DNA of 64,000 bases from Rhynchonema sp. JSB1_4 (Eukaryota > Nematoda > Chromadorea > Monhysterida > Xyalidae), in NCBI GenBank assembly GCA_030248065.1, contig JASAMV010007536.1:1-64000 (forward strand), in the 5' to 3' direction. Below are positions 52,762 through 64,000 of the stretch, piece after piece (the stretch's first letter is position 1; every line of letters begins with the position of its first letter). Made by a program: the position numbers and the translations under genes. The notes beneath the pieces were generated by a model, which saw only the letters and a list, made by a program, of their open reading frames with translations, did no database searches and was not told the origin of the DNA.

Positions 52762-53235
52762 CAGGGGCAGGGTAGTACTTGGGGGGGGGGGGGTGGGGGG
52801 GTCCCCCCAAATTCATCTATCTATCGTCAACACTTTTTGATTTCATCTATCTATCGTCAACAATTATGGGCAAATCTATCTATCGTCAACAAATTCTGGG
52901 AACAATCTATCTATCGTCAACACATTTCGACCCCAAAATGGGTATTTTTGCCTCAAAATGGCTCAAAATCGGTATTTTTTGTCCCAAATCGGCAAAAAAT
53001 CGCGAGCGCGGATTTAGTACGTCTAAGTACATTTTCATTAATATTTACACATTATTACCTACTTAGTACACTATACTATACCTTGATTTTGGCGACCCCC
53101 CCACCATCTATCTATCGTCAACAAGTTTGGGTCGACCCCCCCCCCCAGATTTCGGACTTGGGTCATCTATCTATCGTCAACACATTTCGGGTCCCAATCT
53201 ATCTATCGTCAACACCCTGACCAAGTACTACACTG
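52762..53235. mobile_element. hAT-like element with ATCTATCTATCGTCAACA arrays, uninterrupted copy
   Basis: 474 bp with exact 8-bp duplication CTGTATGG (52754-52761 and 53236-53243). It is the empty-site reference for insertions in 10627-11885 and 46204-47041. It lies in the remains of a TACCGTAAAAACC-end element that ends at 53350. Confidence 0.9.
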
Positions 53236-53350
53236 CTGTATGGGAAGGGGGTGTTACTTAGGGGGCTCTATTAATTCACTGACCCTTTTTGGGGGCTGTA
53301 ATGTATTACGGGGGCTCTATTCCGGGGGCTGTATTTAGGTTTTTACGGTA

Positions 53351-54571
53351 GTTTGATTGGTGGAAATGAAAATCGGGCCAACCTGCGACGACAAAAAGAA
53401 AAACGAAAGATTTTTTTGAGTTCCATGGTGTGGAGGAGCCGTGAATGCGGATGGGTCGGCAGCAGGGCAAGACAAGATAGGAGTAAAATAAGGCAAAATG
53501 TGACTGCTACGACAAACCCGAATGTCACTGGGGTATTTAGTTTCGACTTTCAGTTCTCATAATAGCAATCCCTGCAAAGCATATTCCATTCCAATACGAA
53601 AAGACTGCAAGTTACCGTAATCCTGGCAAGCCCGGGCCTACAAGTTACTGCAACAACATAACGCAGCAAAAAATGACCATTGTTATCAACAAGTTGACCG
53701 AGTTTGCCATAAACTAAAACAAGACTGACGTCTCCACATAATGTGTAAACACCATCTCTGTCCATAAATTATCGCGAGCAAAGCAACTGTGAGGTGGTGA
53801 TAAGCCAAATAAACTCCCACCTATGGCAGAAATAATCACACGCTGCTCCGCCCATAACAATGAATTGATCGGGTAAAGGGGTCGTTTTATACTAGCGTGT
53901 ATTTTGGACTGTGACATGTTTTTTTTCAAATTATTTCTGTTGTTTAAAGCTGGAACATCATACACTGCTGCTGTCCCCGATAAACGGAAGCATCGATGAG
54001 ACACACGAATTATCAATTCTGCAATAATTCTCATTCACAAAATGCACCAGAACATCAGAATATGCGAACAGCCCACATACAAAGACAGAGCAATCGGACC
54101 GCAGCATGTTTTCTCTAATTGGGCATGCGGCGGCGCCAAACTGGGGGCACATGCACGTGCGGTGATTTAGATCGTGTTACTTCCAAATGGATGCTTCACA
54201 CGTGCGCCTGTTATATTTGTGCCACTACTTATCACACAGATATGGGACAATATTGGCCTTGTAACCGACTTGCTAACGAAATATATGTCCCATGTGACCA
54301 AGGTGTGCAGAAAAATGAATCCTGAACTACAGTAACCCGAGATGTGCACAAGAAGTGCTCATGCACAATTTGAGCTTGGTTGAACCCTCTAATTAGAGAT
54401 TGTAAAGATCTGCAAATGTGAGGCTGATTCTCATTTGTAGACCGGATCGGGTTGCATGTGCAAGATTGTGTGCTGCCATTTTGTGAGATTGGACTACGAC
54501 TTACTTCTGCAAGTTTTTTTCATTGCACCCAATTGATATATTTTATTTTAGACGAAAAAATTAGCACCAAA
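53351..54571. other. 5' flank of the SIX gene, nothing recognised
   Basis: No gene, RNA or clear repeat seen. It presumably holds the promoter and any non-coding first exon of the SIX gene: a TTTATTTTAG acceptor-like sequence sits just before the start codon, so the 5' untranslated region may be spliced. Confidence 0.35.
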
Positions 54572-57107
54572 ATGTCTACCTACACATTCGAACAAATCGA
54601 GTGCATCTGTGACGTGCTCTTTCAAGCGCAAGATGGTCGAAAATTGATCGCTTTCTTCCAATACCTGTCACCTGATGAGTACATGATGTCGAAATCGGCA
54701 AGGTCTGTTTATCACTCAAGCAGTTCAGGCCGTAGCTCCCTCCGAGCTTTGCAAATATAGCGAGTCGTGAGTGTGGCCTACTGCCAGGATAAAACCCATA
54801 TTGCCATTCCAATCATACTAACATTCTGGGGTTCAATATGGTAGTTCAACGAAAGGCAATATTAATGCAACTTCAGCATTCTGAAAGCACGTCTGCTCAC
54901 CCTCTACGCATCCGGTGCTTATTCGCAACTTTACGCTGAACTCAAATCTCACGTCTACGAACCGAAATTGCACGACACGCTGCAGGTCCAGTTTCAACCA
55001 CACATTTTTATTCATTTGGTTGAGTTGTTCAGATAAACTACATAAGTATTGACACAGTTGAGTTACATGTATTTTGCAAAAATCAAATTTATCAAAAATT
55101 AACGTTGCAAAATGATGTTTCAAGCGCAAAAAAGTTCAATGCCCCATTATCAGGGCCCTCCACGGACCAGGGCATGCATGTTTTGGTTTCCACCGTGTTT
55201 CCACGGCTCGGAGTCTTTCTTGAGTTCGGACCTTTCGGTCATTGCTTTCTTGATCTGCAGGTCAGGTGCCCCTTGGTCAAGTTCTGGGTCCGAGAAATTC
55301 AGACCCAGCGGACCTGGACACGAAACCATCAGCGTATGATTATAAGCTGTTCATCACGTCAGATGCCCAGCAACCTTTTGGTCAAATATTGGGTCCCGTG
55401 GGACCCGACGGACCTGAGGCACCAGACCTTCAGTGGTTGCAGGAGTTGCACGTCAAGTTCTGAGGCTTCTCTTGGTCAAATATTGGGTCCCAGAATGTTA
55501 GGACCCAGCGGACCGGAGATGCCAAACCGTCAGTGGCACGGGAACGCGATGTTGTCGCCAATTCACGTGTATGCCTTCCGTTAGAAACGGTGGCGAGACC
55601 GACAGCAAATAAAGCTGCTTTTATTAATTACAAGGGTGTTTGAAACAGAATGGTGTTGGATGGGTTGTGCGTGCTGAGTTAACTGCTTTATGCACAGTGC
55701 ACTGCACTGGTTGTGTGTGATCGTGATGTGAGCAAGCGTTTTTATATCAAACAGTGCATTATTGCACACTGGTAGCCACAGCCAGCACAAAAGCTCTCTT
55801 GTTGCCTGCGCGTGAACACGGCGGTTTTTTCGTTTCAGCTGTTGGATTATATTGCACAGAAACATAGCATCCTTGAAAAACTAAAACAACGTTTCAACAA
55901 CAACGTCTTCCATTCAGGACTTGTGGTTTCGTGCGCATTACGCCGAGGTGGAAGCACGCAGACAGAAACCGCTGGGCGCAGTGGAGAAATACAGACTGCG
56001 CAAAAAGCACCCACCGCCACCGACCATATGGGATGGGCAGGAGACCATTTACAGCTTCAAGGAGAATTCACGAAAGGTTCGAGAGGTCATGCGTTTTACA
56101 TATTGCCCGCCACCGCCGATGGGCATGATAGCAGAACACCGGGCACAGCGTATAATACTTGTGGTCACGTGCGGTCATTCGGTGCACTTGCACTGACGAT
56201 GGCCCAGTGCACCGACAGTCTGTGAGAGCATAGGCCCAACAAAAGACACCCGACATAATGTCGCATTCACGTTGTGATGTCAGTGGAGGTAGACGCAGCC
56301 ATCGCAAGTCATTGGCGTATCGACCCATGTTATTGCAACACGCACGCATATTCCACCCATGACGTTTCTGATTCAGGCTCTGCGCACCTACTACCGACAG
56401 AACAAGTACCCAACAGCTGACGAAAAGAAGTCCATAGCCGATAACACCGGGCTGTCATTCACGCAAGTGTCGAATTGGTTCAAGAATAGACGACAGAGGG
56501 ACAAAGGTTGAGTCATGAAGTATTCAATGGCGCTGACGCCGTTCTTGCCTCATTCTCGATGTTTTTGGTGGATCACGTAACCATCTGGTGCATTCACACT
56601 GACGGTGCCCTGCTGCACCGCTGATCTGTAAAGACAGAAACGGTCATACGAAAACATGCTGCACAAGGTCGCCCACTGACAAAAGCGAAAAGTTTTAGCA
56701 CAGCCTAAGCCACAGTAGTGATGCTCAAACAAAATGTTTCAGAGATTGTTTATGATGATGACTACGTGAAAAGCTTTTCGCTTTTCGCGTTTGTCAGAGA
56801 GCGGGCTAAGTATTGCTAAGGTCCCATTTATTAGGATTGTTGTGATCTTTGTGATCGATGACGAAAAACGCTGCGCGAAAAGCGAACACAAAACAATACG
56901 CAAAAGGCTATCAACAATAATCTCAATCTGGATCACACAGGTGATTTCGACGCGCCCACTCCCACCGGTGCAAGCACGTCCAGCCAGACGTTGTACGTCG
57001 CACCACATTTGACTGATGAAACATCACGAATAATGGAGAGCACACACGGCAATCGCCCACCACCAATGTTGTACATTCGATGCGGACAGTCAAACAAATT
57101 CGAATAA
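54572..57107 (+). CDS. SIX-family (sine oculis) homeobox transcription factor, 5 exons
   Basis: Exons 54572-54702, 54877-54985, 55918-56076, 56377-56506 and 56941-57107 join in phase to about 231 residues. The SIX domain runs from [17 protein letters not shown] through [39 protein letters not shown] and [20 protein letters not shown]. The homeodomain follows ([20 protein letters not shown] ... [18 protein letters not shown]). SIX proteins regulate eye, muscle and neuron identity with Eyes-absent partners. The TGLS.TQVSNWF region suggests the Six4/5 class (nematode unc-39) more than Six1/2, judged by eye. The protein is short: only about 50 residues follow the homeodomain. The last codons overlap an ATTCGATGCGGACA motif repeated near 57608, so the true C-terminus may differ. 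Confidence 0.9.
55250..55520 (+). repeat. Three-unit minisatellite in SIX intron 2
   Basis: Three diverged tandem units of roughly 110 bp, each with TTGGTCAA.TTCTGGGTCC / TTGGTCAAATATTGGGTCC, then GACCCAGCGGACC or a variant, and CAGTGGTTG-like ends. Gly-Pro-like translations (GPVGPDGPE) arise by chance from GGGTCC/GGACC repetition. Confidence 0.6.
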
Positions 57108-57775
57108 TTGTTTTCATGAAAATATAAAATGTCCGCACCTACATACAGTATTTCTAGTTAATTTGATATCGTGATGTTGTCCTTTTAGATTGTAAAAGCT
57201 TCTGATTGTTCAATTGATGTTCTCTTTTGCTTGGTGAGAACCCTAATGATTTCGTTCTTCTGGACTCGTTCTTTGCTAGCTGTCAATCGTCAATTTATGC
57301 TTTCGATTTACATATGTCCCTTAACACTTGATTACACATAGAATTTTAATGAAAATACAGACCAATAACCGCAAACTAAAAACCGCACGCTTCCATTTTT
57401 GATCACTTTCAATCTGAAGTCAGATTAAATTGATTAAACGCACTCGGGACGAAACCCTTCAGTACCGGGCGGGCAAAAGCAATCTTTAATCGAGTTTAAT
57501 TTCCAAAAAAACCCAGAAAAATCAATACTCGTATATGCAAAGCACGTGCGATTAAAACCTGCTGAATTCATTCAAAATCGATTCGTGAACGACAAATACT
57601 AATATATTCGATGCGGACACATTCGAATAATTTTTTTCACTGACGCTCGCATCACCTACAGCATAAAAGCTCTGAGTATTTACTAACAGTGTCAAGTTTG
57701 ATGTTTTTTTCCTCTTGTCACGTGTCTTGCAAAAAGACGTCATGGAAGGTTCATCAGAACACACTTGGTTCCACC
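57108..57775. other. 3' flank of the SIX gene
   Basis: No gene seen. It contains a second copy (57608) of an ATTCGATGCGGACA...ATTCGAATAATT motif also found at 57074-57108, perhaps a small dispersed repeat. Confidence 0.35.
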
Positions 57776-58516
57776 CAGGGTTGGATTAAAAAAAAGTAAA
57801 AATTTTTTGTAAAAAAAACTTTTTTTAAAAAAAAGTTGGCCACTTTTTTTATTTTAAAATTTTAAAAAGTAAGTCCACTTTTTTATTATTTTTTCCCTTT
57901 TTTGGTTATTTTCTCCCTTTTTAAGGTAAAAAGGTATGTTTTCATGCGTTTTATTGCTCATCATTCTCAGAAAATCGCCTGTGGCGCTTATATTTCAGTT
58001 TAAAATGGCGTTGTAATGGACTCATACAGTTCCCAGACATCCCAACAATCGCTGCATGTATAATATAGGACACTCCATACCGTATTCTGTACAGTTATTG
58101 AGCGTGTCGTAAGCTATCGACAGACTCCACGTTGCTCGCCTATTTGCAGTTGTGTGGATTTGTCAATTGTTGCTTTTGTCACACAACATGAGTGTGGTGT
58201 AAGTCTTTATCTCTCTTCAAATTTATCCCCAAATTCACAAACAGAAGGTTGATCTTCCCTTTTCATATATGCCCACAGAGTTAAGACCAAATTGGCTTGA
58301 TCGCAGGTGATCGACATAAACATGCATGTCAGTGGAGAAGTTCTCTTTAGTGTCCCTCAAAACATAACTAAGTAACATGATTTCAGAAGTTTCATTTTTC
58401 TAGAAACCTATTTTTCGGGGGTCCGGAATAAAAAAAAAGTGATTTTTAAAAAAAAAGTTTAAAAAGTTTTTTTTAAAAAAAGTTCGATAATAGAAAAAAT
58501 TTTTAATCCAACCCTG
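57776..58516. mobile_element. AT-rich hAT-like element, ends CAGGGTTGGATTAAAA
   Basis: 741 bp with inverted ends CAGGGTTGGATTAAAA / TTTTAATCCAACCCTG. Exact 8-bp duplication GTTCCACC (57768-57775 and 58517-58524). Poly-A/poly-T tracts fill both subterminal regions. A unique-looking 450-bp centre has no coding frame. Confidence 0.92.
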
Positions 58517-58524
58517 GTTCCACC

Positions 58525-59471
58525 ACCACCATGACTGAAATTGTACCCACCATCCTCTGGCCAATATAATGCGAGTTTGCATGTCGATAACAGTTTTATG
58601 ATCCGAATTTTATTGTCCCAAATGTCGGCGCAAGTCCTTCGTCGAACTGTATTTGTGTTTGTGGGAACGTCCCTGAAGGCCCTCCAGGCCGTGTGGGCAT
58701 GTACATTGATTTGCGTTCTGCGGATGCGTGGTCCGTGCAATCTTGATCGCTTTTTCCACTGGTCATTGAAATGAGGTTCCTGAACCACTATACACCACGA
58801 CGTAGTCAGGTCCTTACGAGACGCTTGGTTCCTTTGGGACAGTTTATTTGGCAATTCAATTGCCCCAACCGATAAAACGAGCCCATTATTAGAGGACGAT
58901 CTTCTCCCGGCTTATGTACAAAAGTGTTCACGCAATTTATGTGCATGCGTCTTAGTTAAATATGAAAATATCGAATACTTTTTGTCCCTGATCTTACAAG
59001 GATATCAAAATATATAAACCAGAATCTGCATTTGATCATGATAGTGCATGGAGCAATCCTATAGTAGCTGAAAAATGCGGCGCACAAGATGCACTCAAGG
59101 CAGTAATTTGGTTCTTCAAGAAGATGTTCCGTATATGCTTGAAGCTATTTTCTGAACCTGTTGTGCTGGCATCACTCGTTTTTTACCTTTTTAGCTCACT
59201 TTGAACTTACAGTACTTATGTCTTTCTGGGGAAAAGCAAAGTTTGGTGACCAAATCAGTGCTTTTACGGTTGAGTCAAATCCATTTGGTCTCTAAGCGCA
59301 TTATTTACGGATCATTTGTTATGTTGTCACCCCCAGTCTGGTGCAAATTGCTTTGGGCTGCATAATCTAAGAAGTACAAGTGCCTTAAACCAAATTGGCT
59401 GGTCTTTCAAAAACCCGCTGCACCTTTTTGAGCTTTTGAGCCGTTGAGTGCTGTGAGAGGCGTTTCACAAA
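58525..59471. other. Intergenic, nothing recognised
   Basis: No gene, RNA or repeat was identified with confidence. Short open frames on both strands lack motifs. Confidence 0.35.
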
Positions 59472-60383
59472 GGGTGGTATTTTCGAAACGGTGTAAAGCT
59501 CATTTGGGTGTAAAGGTCGGTGTAAGCTCGGTCGAAAGCTCAGTTGATGTAAGCTCGGTGTAAACATGAAACATTACACGTTAACAGCAGGCAATGTTTC
59601 ATGTTTACACCGAGCTGACACCGACCGAGCTTTCGATTGAGTTTACACCGACCTTTACACCAGGGTTGGAAAAAAAATTTTTTTTTAAACAAGTTTTTTT
59701 TTAAAAAAAAAATTTTTTTTTAAAAAGTCTGAGATACGGGGAAATTTTACCAAATTTGCCTAAAAAACGCGCAAAATCGCGAAAAAATGCAACTTTAATT
59801 GACAAGTCACTTTTGTGACTTGGTTTGCATCACTTATCAAGGGTGTTTACGTCATTTAGGTGCGATCCAACAGTCTGTGCTTGATATGGACCTATGATTG
59901 CTGCTCTGTGGTATCGGACACAACAGTTTGTGGCCGAATAAGCAAGATTCACTCATAAACCACACAGAATTGAGAATATAAGCTGCAGAAATACTTGTCG
60001 GGTAGCTGAATCAGTCGTATATGACCGACCTGATGGGGTATGACATCGAAGTACCATGTAGGCACGTGCATACTGTGTCCCATGTGTCACGGGAAGGTAT
60101 AATAACATCATTTGGGGTATCTTAGGTACCAAATACATGCCCCAAAGGTGATTTTGTGAAGAAAATTTTTCGACCCTTGAGAAAAAACGACCAAAAATTA
60201 CCCCCGAAAAGGCCATTTTTGGACGTTTTGGAACATTTCGTTCTCCCGAAAATTTAAAAAAAAAATTTTTTTAAAAAAAAAAAATTTTTTTCAAAAACCT
60301 TTTTTTAAAAAAAAAAATTTTTTTTTTTGCCCAACCCTGCTTTACACCCAACTCACCTTTACACCGTTTCGAAAATATCACCC
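59472..60383. repeat. Palindromic element with GGGTGGTATTTTCG ends, interrupted
   Basis: Outer arms GGTATTTTCGAAACGGTGTA and TACACCGTTTCGAAAATATC pair. Inner arms contain AAAGGTCGGTGTAAGCTCGG and its inverse around a GTTTACACCGAGC centre near 59585. A 679-bp hAT-like element interrupts the right arm. Same family as the palindrome in GCNA intron 7. Confidence 0.75.
59661..60339. mobile_element. AT-rich hAT-like element, ends CAGGGTTGG (second copy)
   Basis: 679 bp, ends CAGGGTTGGAAAAAA and GCCCAACCCTG. Exact 8-bp duplication CTTTACAC (59653-59660 and 60340-60347). Long A/T homopolymer arms. The interior differs from the copy at 57776, so these are distinct members sharing termini. Confidence 0.92.
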
Positions 60384-61464
60384 AATGAGGTCCCCCACTT
60401 GGATTTTAATTTGGATCCGCACAAGTTTGCGCGCAGGAAACCGCTGTGTAGACGAAATCAATTCAAACTTGGTTAAAGTAGTCGCGCTTGCAACTTATTT
60501 TGCTGACGATGTTTAGTAGTAGGTAGCCGATGCTTGAACTTCAAGTCGAAAATACCACAGCACCAGAAGTACAGGCAAGTATACGCATGGCATGCCACTG
60601 TTTGTACTTGGTTCTGGCAACCATCTAAGCTGGAGTTACGGATCCGTAAAAGTACAACAACAAACTGCACAAGTTCATAGTGAACACAAGAATTAACGTG
60701 GTCGTCTTTGAATGTCAAGCATTAAAATGACCATGCGGCTAAGGTCAAGTCAAACACGAATTAGTAGGTCAACCATGGGGGACCATCATACACATCAAAC
60801 GCATCCACGAGCTTCAGTGCAACTGGCGTTTTCCTTTGACTTTCACAGGAGTTTGGGGTCAAGTGTAGCTGGCCAATCGTAAAAGAAAGTAACCGAAAGT
60901 TTGCCCGGTTTGTGATCTGATTATACAACTTGTCCTTGCTTCAGCGGGAAACTGAGCGTTCCAGAACGGTTGACCTGCACTCAGCAACCTTAGAGGATAT
61001 ATAATTTATACACCGTTTTTTTATTGTTGCAAACTTGCGGAAGTTTTGTAAGCTATTCAATACCAAGCCTTTAGATGGCACTCAAGAGGGTTTTTGAGCC
61101 AATGCACGTTATCACAGTGTCTACGTAGTGGTATTTTTCAATAGTTTTGTAACGTTGCGCGACTGAAAACGATGTTGTTGTGAGCTGGTATTCTGGAGAA
61201 AAATTGGTCCCCTCTGAAAATCGTGCGAAAAACACAAGTGCAAGTGGCGGTGCTTTATCATTTTCGGGTACTAAACAGGCGCGCGCGCTTTTGCTCAGAC
61301 ACCGAAAACTATCGCTTTGTTGGTGTCGAGTTTATGCATAAAGGCACTGTCATCAAGCTTTGCCAGTCAGATATGTGGCCGGCCAGCCAAAAAATTGAGG
61401 AAAGATTCTGTTGGGGAACCCCTTCCGTTTGGCACTTGCACCTACAATCGTATTCCTGACTCGT
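60384..61464. other. Intergenic, nothing recognised
   Basis: No supported gene. A frame at 61223-61459 (78 codons) has no recognisable motif. Confidence 0.35.
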
Positions 61465-61890
61465 GCCGGGAAGACTGATTATAAATAAAACGGATTAAAC
61501 GGATTTTCCGGATTAAACGGATTTTTGCGTGCTGGAGGGAAGACTGATTATGGACTGGAAAATAAAACGGATTAAACGGAATCCAGCTGTAACTTAGTCC
61601 TGAACCAAGACTTGGGCTTAGGCTTGAGCTCAGGTTTAGGCTTAGGCTTAGGCTCACGTTTGCGCACATATTTAGGGTTGAGCGTTGACTCAGGCTTAAA
61701 CTTAGGCTTGGGCTTAGGCTGAATACATGCATGGCATGCATAGCACTCGTAATCAGCCTTCCCGGGAAACGGCCCTGGGGGGAAGGCTGATTATGCGGAT
61801 TCCGTTTAATCCGTTTTATTTTCAAATCCATAATCAGTCTTCCCCCCAGAGCCTCTGCAGGGTGCACTGATTACAATGGTAATCAGTCTT
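61465..61890. repeat. Inverted-repeat element with TTAGGC-like core
   Basis: Both ends carry GGGAAGACTGATTAT / ATAATCAGTCTTCCC and AAAACGGATTAAACGGA / TCCGTTTAATCCGTTTT inverses. The centre (about 61613-61720) is a degenerate array of GGCTTAGGCTTGAGCTC words including three perfect TTAGGC units at 61636-61653. Confidence 0.75.
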
Positions 61891-62291
61891 CCATCAACCT
61901 CCTGACTCACTGGCAGTGACACCATCTAACTGGTATCTCTACTGACCAAGTTGACTGACATTATGAGTACGCCCATTGCCACGCACCGGTGCCTTCGTGG
62001 TACACAACATTCTATTTGTCCTCTGAAATCGCTGTGCTTGAACAGTTCTGTCGTCTGGCCATAATTTCTCCTCTCACGACGATAATATACTGTTCTTATT
62101 CATTGCAGGATTTCGAAAACACCGCCTGACACCCTGTATTGTTACTCGTTTTGTATTATGTATGTGTGTGTGAACTGACCACGATAAACCAGCCTGCTTT
62201 CTTTTCATTCAGGATCAATCAAAAAGTCCACTCCACCAAAAGGTGTACAAAATTGATTGACAGCTTAACGCAATCAGGCAGCAGGGCCAGG
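61891..62291. other. 5' flank of the receptor gene
   Basis: It should contain the promoter and 5' untranslated region. A CATTCAG acceptor precedes the stretch leading to the start ATG at 62292, so the leader is probably spliced. No core promoter motif is convincing. Confidence 0.35.
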
Positions 62292-64000
62292 ATGACTCGA
62301 TTCCAGGTATGCACTTCCGTTCCTTTATATGTATAGTTTTATGTTGACTGGATCCAGCATTTCCGTTCAATGACAAACACAACGCAAAGAGCATCACTGG
62401 GGTCTATTTGTTCATAAATGGGCCGAATGCTTTACAGGGCATCCTTGTGACACTGCTGCTGTCTCTGAACCTGCCAATCAGCTCGTACACGTTGTCGAAA
62501 CATCAAAGTCAACGCAAACGACCGTCGATTGACGTAAATGATCTGCTGCTCGAGTATGACGCCAACACTGCGCCAAATTATGGACAAAAAGAACCGTTGG
62601 ATATCAAGGTGGCCGGAAATTTGAATGTACAGTGGAGAAAAGGTCAGACTTTATCAACTTATAGTCCAACAACAGCTAATGCAGAATTTATGTCCACTGC
62701 GTTGCCTGATCCGACAAGCACATAACGCGTGATGCAACATTATAAACACACCCACGCAGCCAGCCAACACACACAAGCTGACTGCCTGTCTGTGCTTGTA
62801 ATGTTGCATCACGCGTTATGTGCTTGGCGGATCAGGCAACGCAGTGGGCATAAATTCTGCATTAGCTGTTGTTGGACTATACCTATTTGAGTAGCTGCAA
62901 AAACTACACGTCTGCTGGTCGAAATTAGTGTCCGTCAATAGTGATTCGCGAAATATCCCAGACACTAAAATACATAAGGTGCGTGATCAAGATCGGATCG
63001 GGATCGGAAACCTGCCAAGTGTTTCGCGACCATTTGACCTCACCTTTATGCTTCAGGCATCCTCACCCTGAATGGAATAATCAAGGAAAGTTGGACTGAC
63101 TCGAGACTGGTGTACCACAATGATGGACAGGACAACAGCATCGATGTTGGTTTGGTTGAATTCGCCGATTCGTTTCTGTGCTCAGCGCAACACAGAGTGA
63201 TGTTTCTTGACCTTAAAGACGTGTTGTAACACCGGATCCAAGTTGGTCTCAAAAGTAGTTGACATCTCCGAATGGTACCTGGATCCTACACAAGCAACCC
63301 CTTAGTAGCCTCTGCATTCCAGCTCACTCATCAACCGACCCGCCTCTGGTTGCCCCCTGTGCTGCACCTGGCATCCTCCTTGCAACCACAAGCAGCCACA
63401 ATTCTCCGTCTACAACTTCATTACACCGGCGAAGTCTCGCTGTCTCGGTCCTATCACATTTCCCTGCCCTGTCCGGTCACTATTGAGGCCATACTGAAAC
63501 CGGACAATAAGGGCGTGACGCAGTGTGCAGTATCCTGGGTCGATTATCAACATAACGGTGAGCTATCGGGATTGTGGTTTTCAAGTTACGTTTATCGCAT
63601 ATAACACGACAAAAATCTGTGGGAATTGGTGCAGAGTTGGAAGAATTCATAATTTTTAATGTGATTATTTCTCAGCTCCCGACTAGTTTTAGTAGTAGTC
63701 CAGACTCCTGACGACTATTTTTCATGAGAATCCAGCTCACATTGCAAAAATCCTCAGGGCACCACACCAGGTGGACTGGCAAAACCGTACTTGCGGGAAA
63801 CTAGTCCAAGCTTTGCAGACAATCAACTGACATACTCATTCAACCAACACGACTTTGGTCTCACCGGTCATATCAACGATTACAAACTCTACAACACGAC
63901 ATCACTGGACAACACCGTCGAGAATAGGAGCCCTCAACCAGCGGGTTGGTTGATGCAGCTTGATGTTTCAACTGGACTCACCAGAGAAGTGCTGGAGCAT
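62292..64000 (+). CDS. Cys-loop-type ligand-gated ion channel, extracellular part (3' end outside window)
   Basis: Exons 62292-62306, 62438-62642, 63057-63149, about 63311-63557 and 63771 onward join in phase. The start MTRFQGILVTLLLSLNLPIS is a signal peptide split by the first intron. The mature part shows ligand-binding-domain landmarks: NVQWRKGILTLNGIIKESWT, then WTDSRLVYH, RLWLPPVLHL (the W-x-P loop), a cysteine pair around CPVTIEAILKPDNKGVTQC, and a further exon with GGLAKPYLRET. The Cys pair is separated by 17 residues rather than the usual 13, and there is no FPFD motif, so this is either a divergent receptor or an imperfect model in exon 4 (its TTAG acceptor at 63310 is weak). The membrane segments would lie beyond the window. 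Ligand unknown. Confidence 0.58.
62660..62881. repeat. Palindromic MITE, ends TATAGTCCAACAACAGC
   Basis: 222-bp hairpin in intron 2 of the receptor gene. Arms of about 95 bp run from TATAGTCCAACAACAGCTAA through GTTGCCTGATCCG and ACGCGTGATGCAACATTA, with a CAGCCAGCCAACACACACAA centre. The arms are nearly perfect, suggesting recent insertion. Confidence 0.85.

Noticed and set aside
55105..55584. Collagen-like Gly-Pro translation
   Set aside because: It results from a three-unit GGGTCC/GGACC minisatellite in SIX intron 2, flanked by well-supported SIX exons.

Overview
The window is nuclear DNA of a multicellular animal, most likely a nematode. Every real gene is broken by GT-AG introns, many with a T-rich ...TTTCAG acceptor. 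The gene set (OTX and SIX homeobox genes, the germ-cell protease GCNA, an ionotropic-receptor-type channel, a Cys-loop-type receptor) is animal. The nematode assignment rests on the intron style, on a receptor that resembles my recollection of nematode iGluR-like proteins, and on a short block of TTAGGC units, the nematode telomere motif. It is an inference.

Layout. 0.3-4.2 kb: a 1.6-kb tandem duplication whose second copy starts an intact eight-exon macrocin-O-methyltransferase-like (TylF) gene (3311-7135,+); the first copy is a frameshifted, truncated remnant. 8.4-13.6 kb: a stack of short non-coding transposons inserted into one another. 13.8-18.3 kb: a 15-exon GCNA gene (+). 18.3-27.8 kb: no gene I can support. 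27.85-31.2 kb: a five-exon OTX gene (+) with a 1-kb foldback repeat in its last intron. 33.1-44.7 kb: a second, divergent OTX-type homeobox gene on the minus strand, tail-to-tail with the first; its 5.9-kb intron holds an ionotropic-receptor gene on the plus strand (35.7-38.0 kb) and a decayed copy of that receptor (34.2-35.0 kb). 45.5-53.35 kb: a second nested-transposon stack, five levels deep at 45.55-47.49 kb. 54.6-57.1 kb: a SIX-family homeobox gene (+). 57.8-61.9 kb: AT-rich hAT-like elements and a TTAGGC-bearing inverted repeat. 62.3 kb to the end: the 5' part of a Cys-loop-type receptor (+), running out of the window.

Gene models were built by hand. Exons were joined only where splice sites and codon phase agree; for the TylF, GCNA, OTX, SIX and receptor genes phase holds at every proposed junction. 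In the minus-strand homeobox gene two junctions (near 41.9 and 41.4 kb) are weak.

The most unusual content is the two transposon stacks. Many insertions can be delimited to the base because they have terminal inverted repeats ending in CAG/CTG and exact or near-exact 8-bp target duplications, and in several cases the empty target is present elsewhere in the window. They define several non-autonomous hAT-like families and at least one family that duplicates TA. Three homeobox genes lie within 30 kb.
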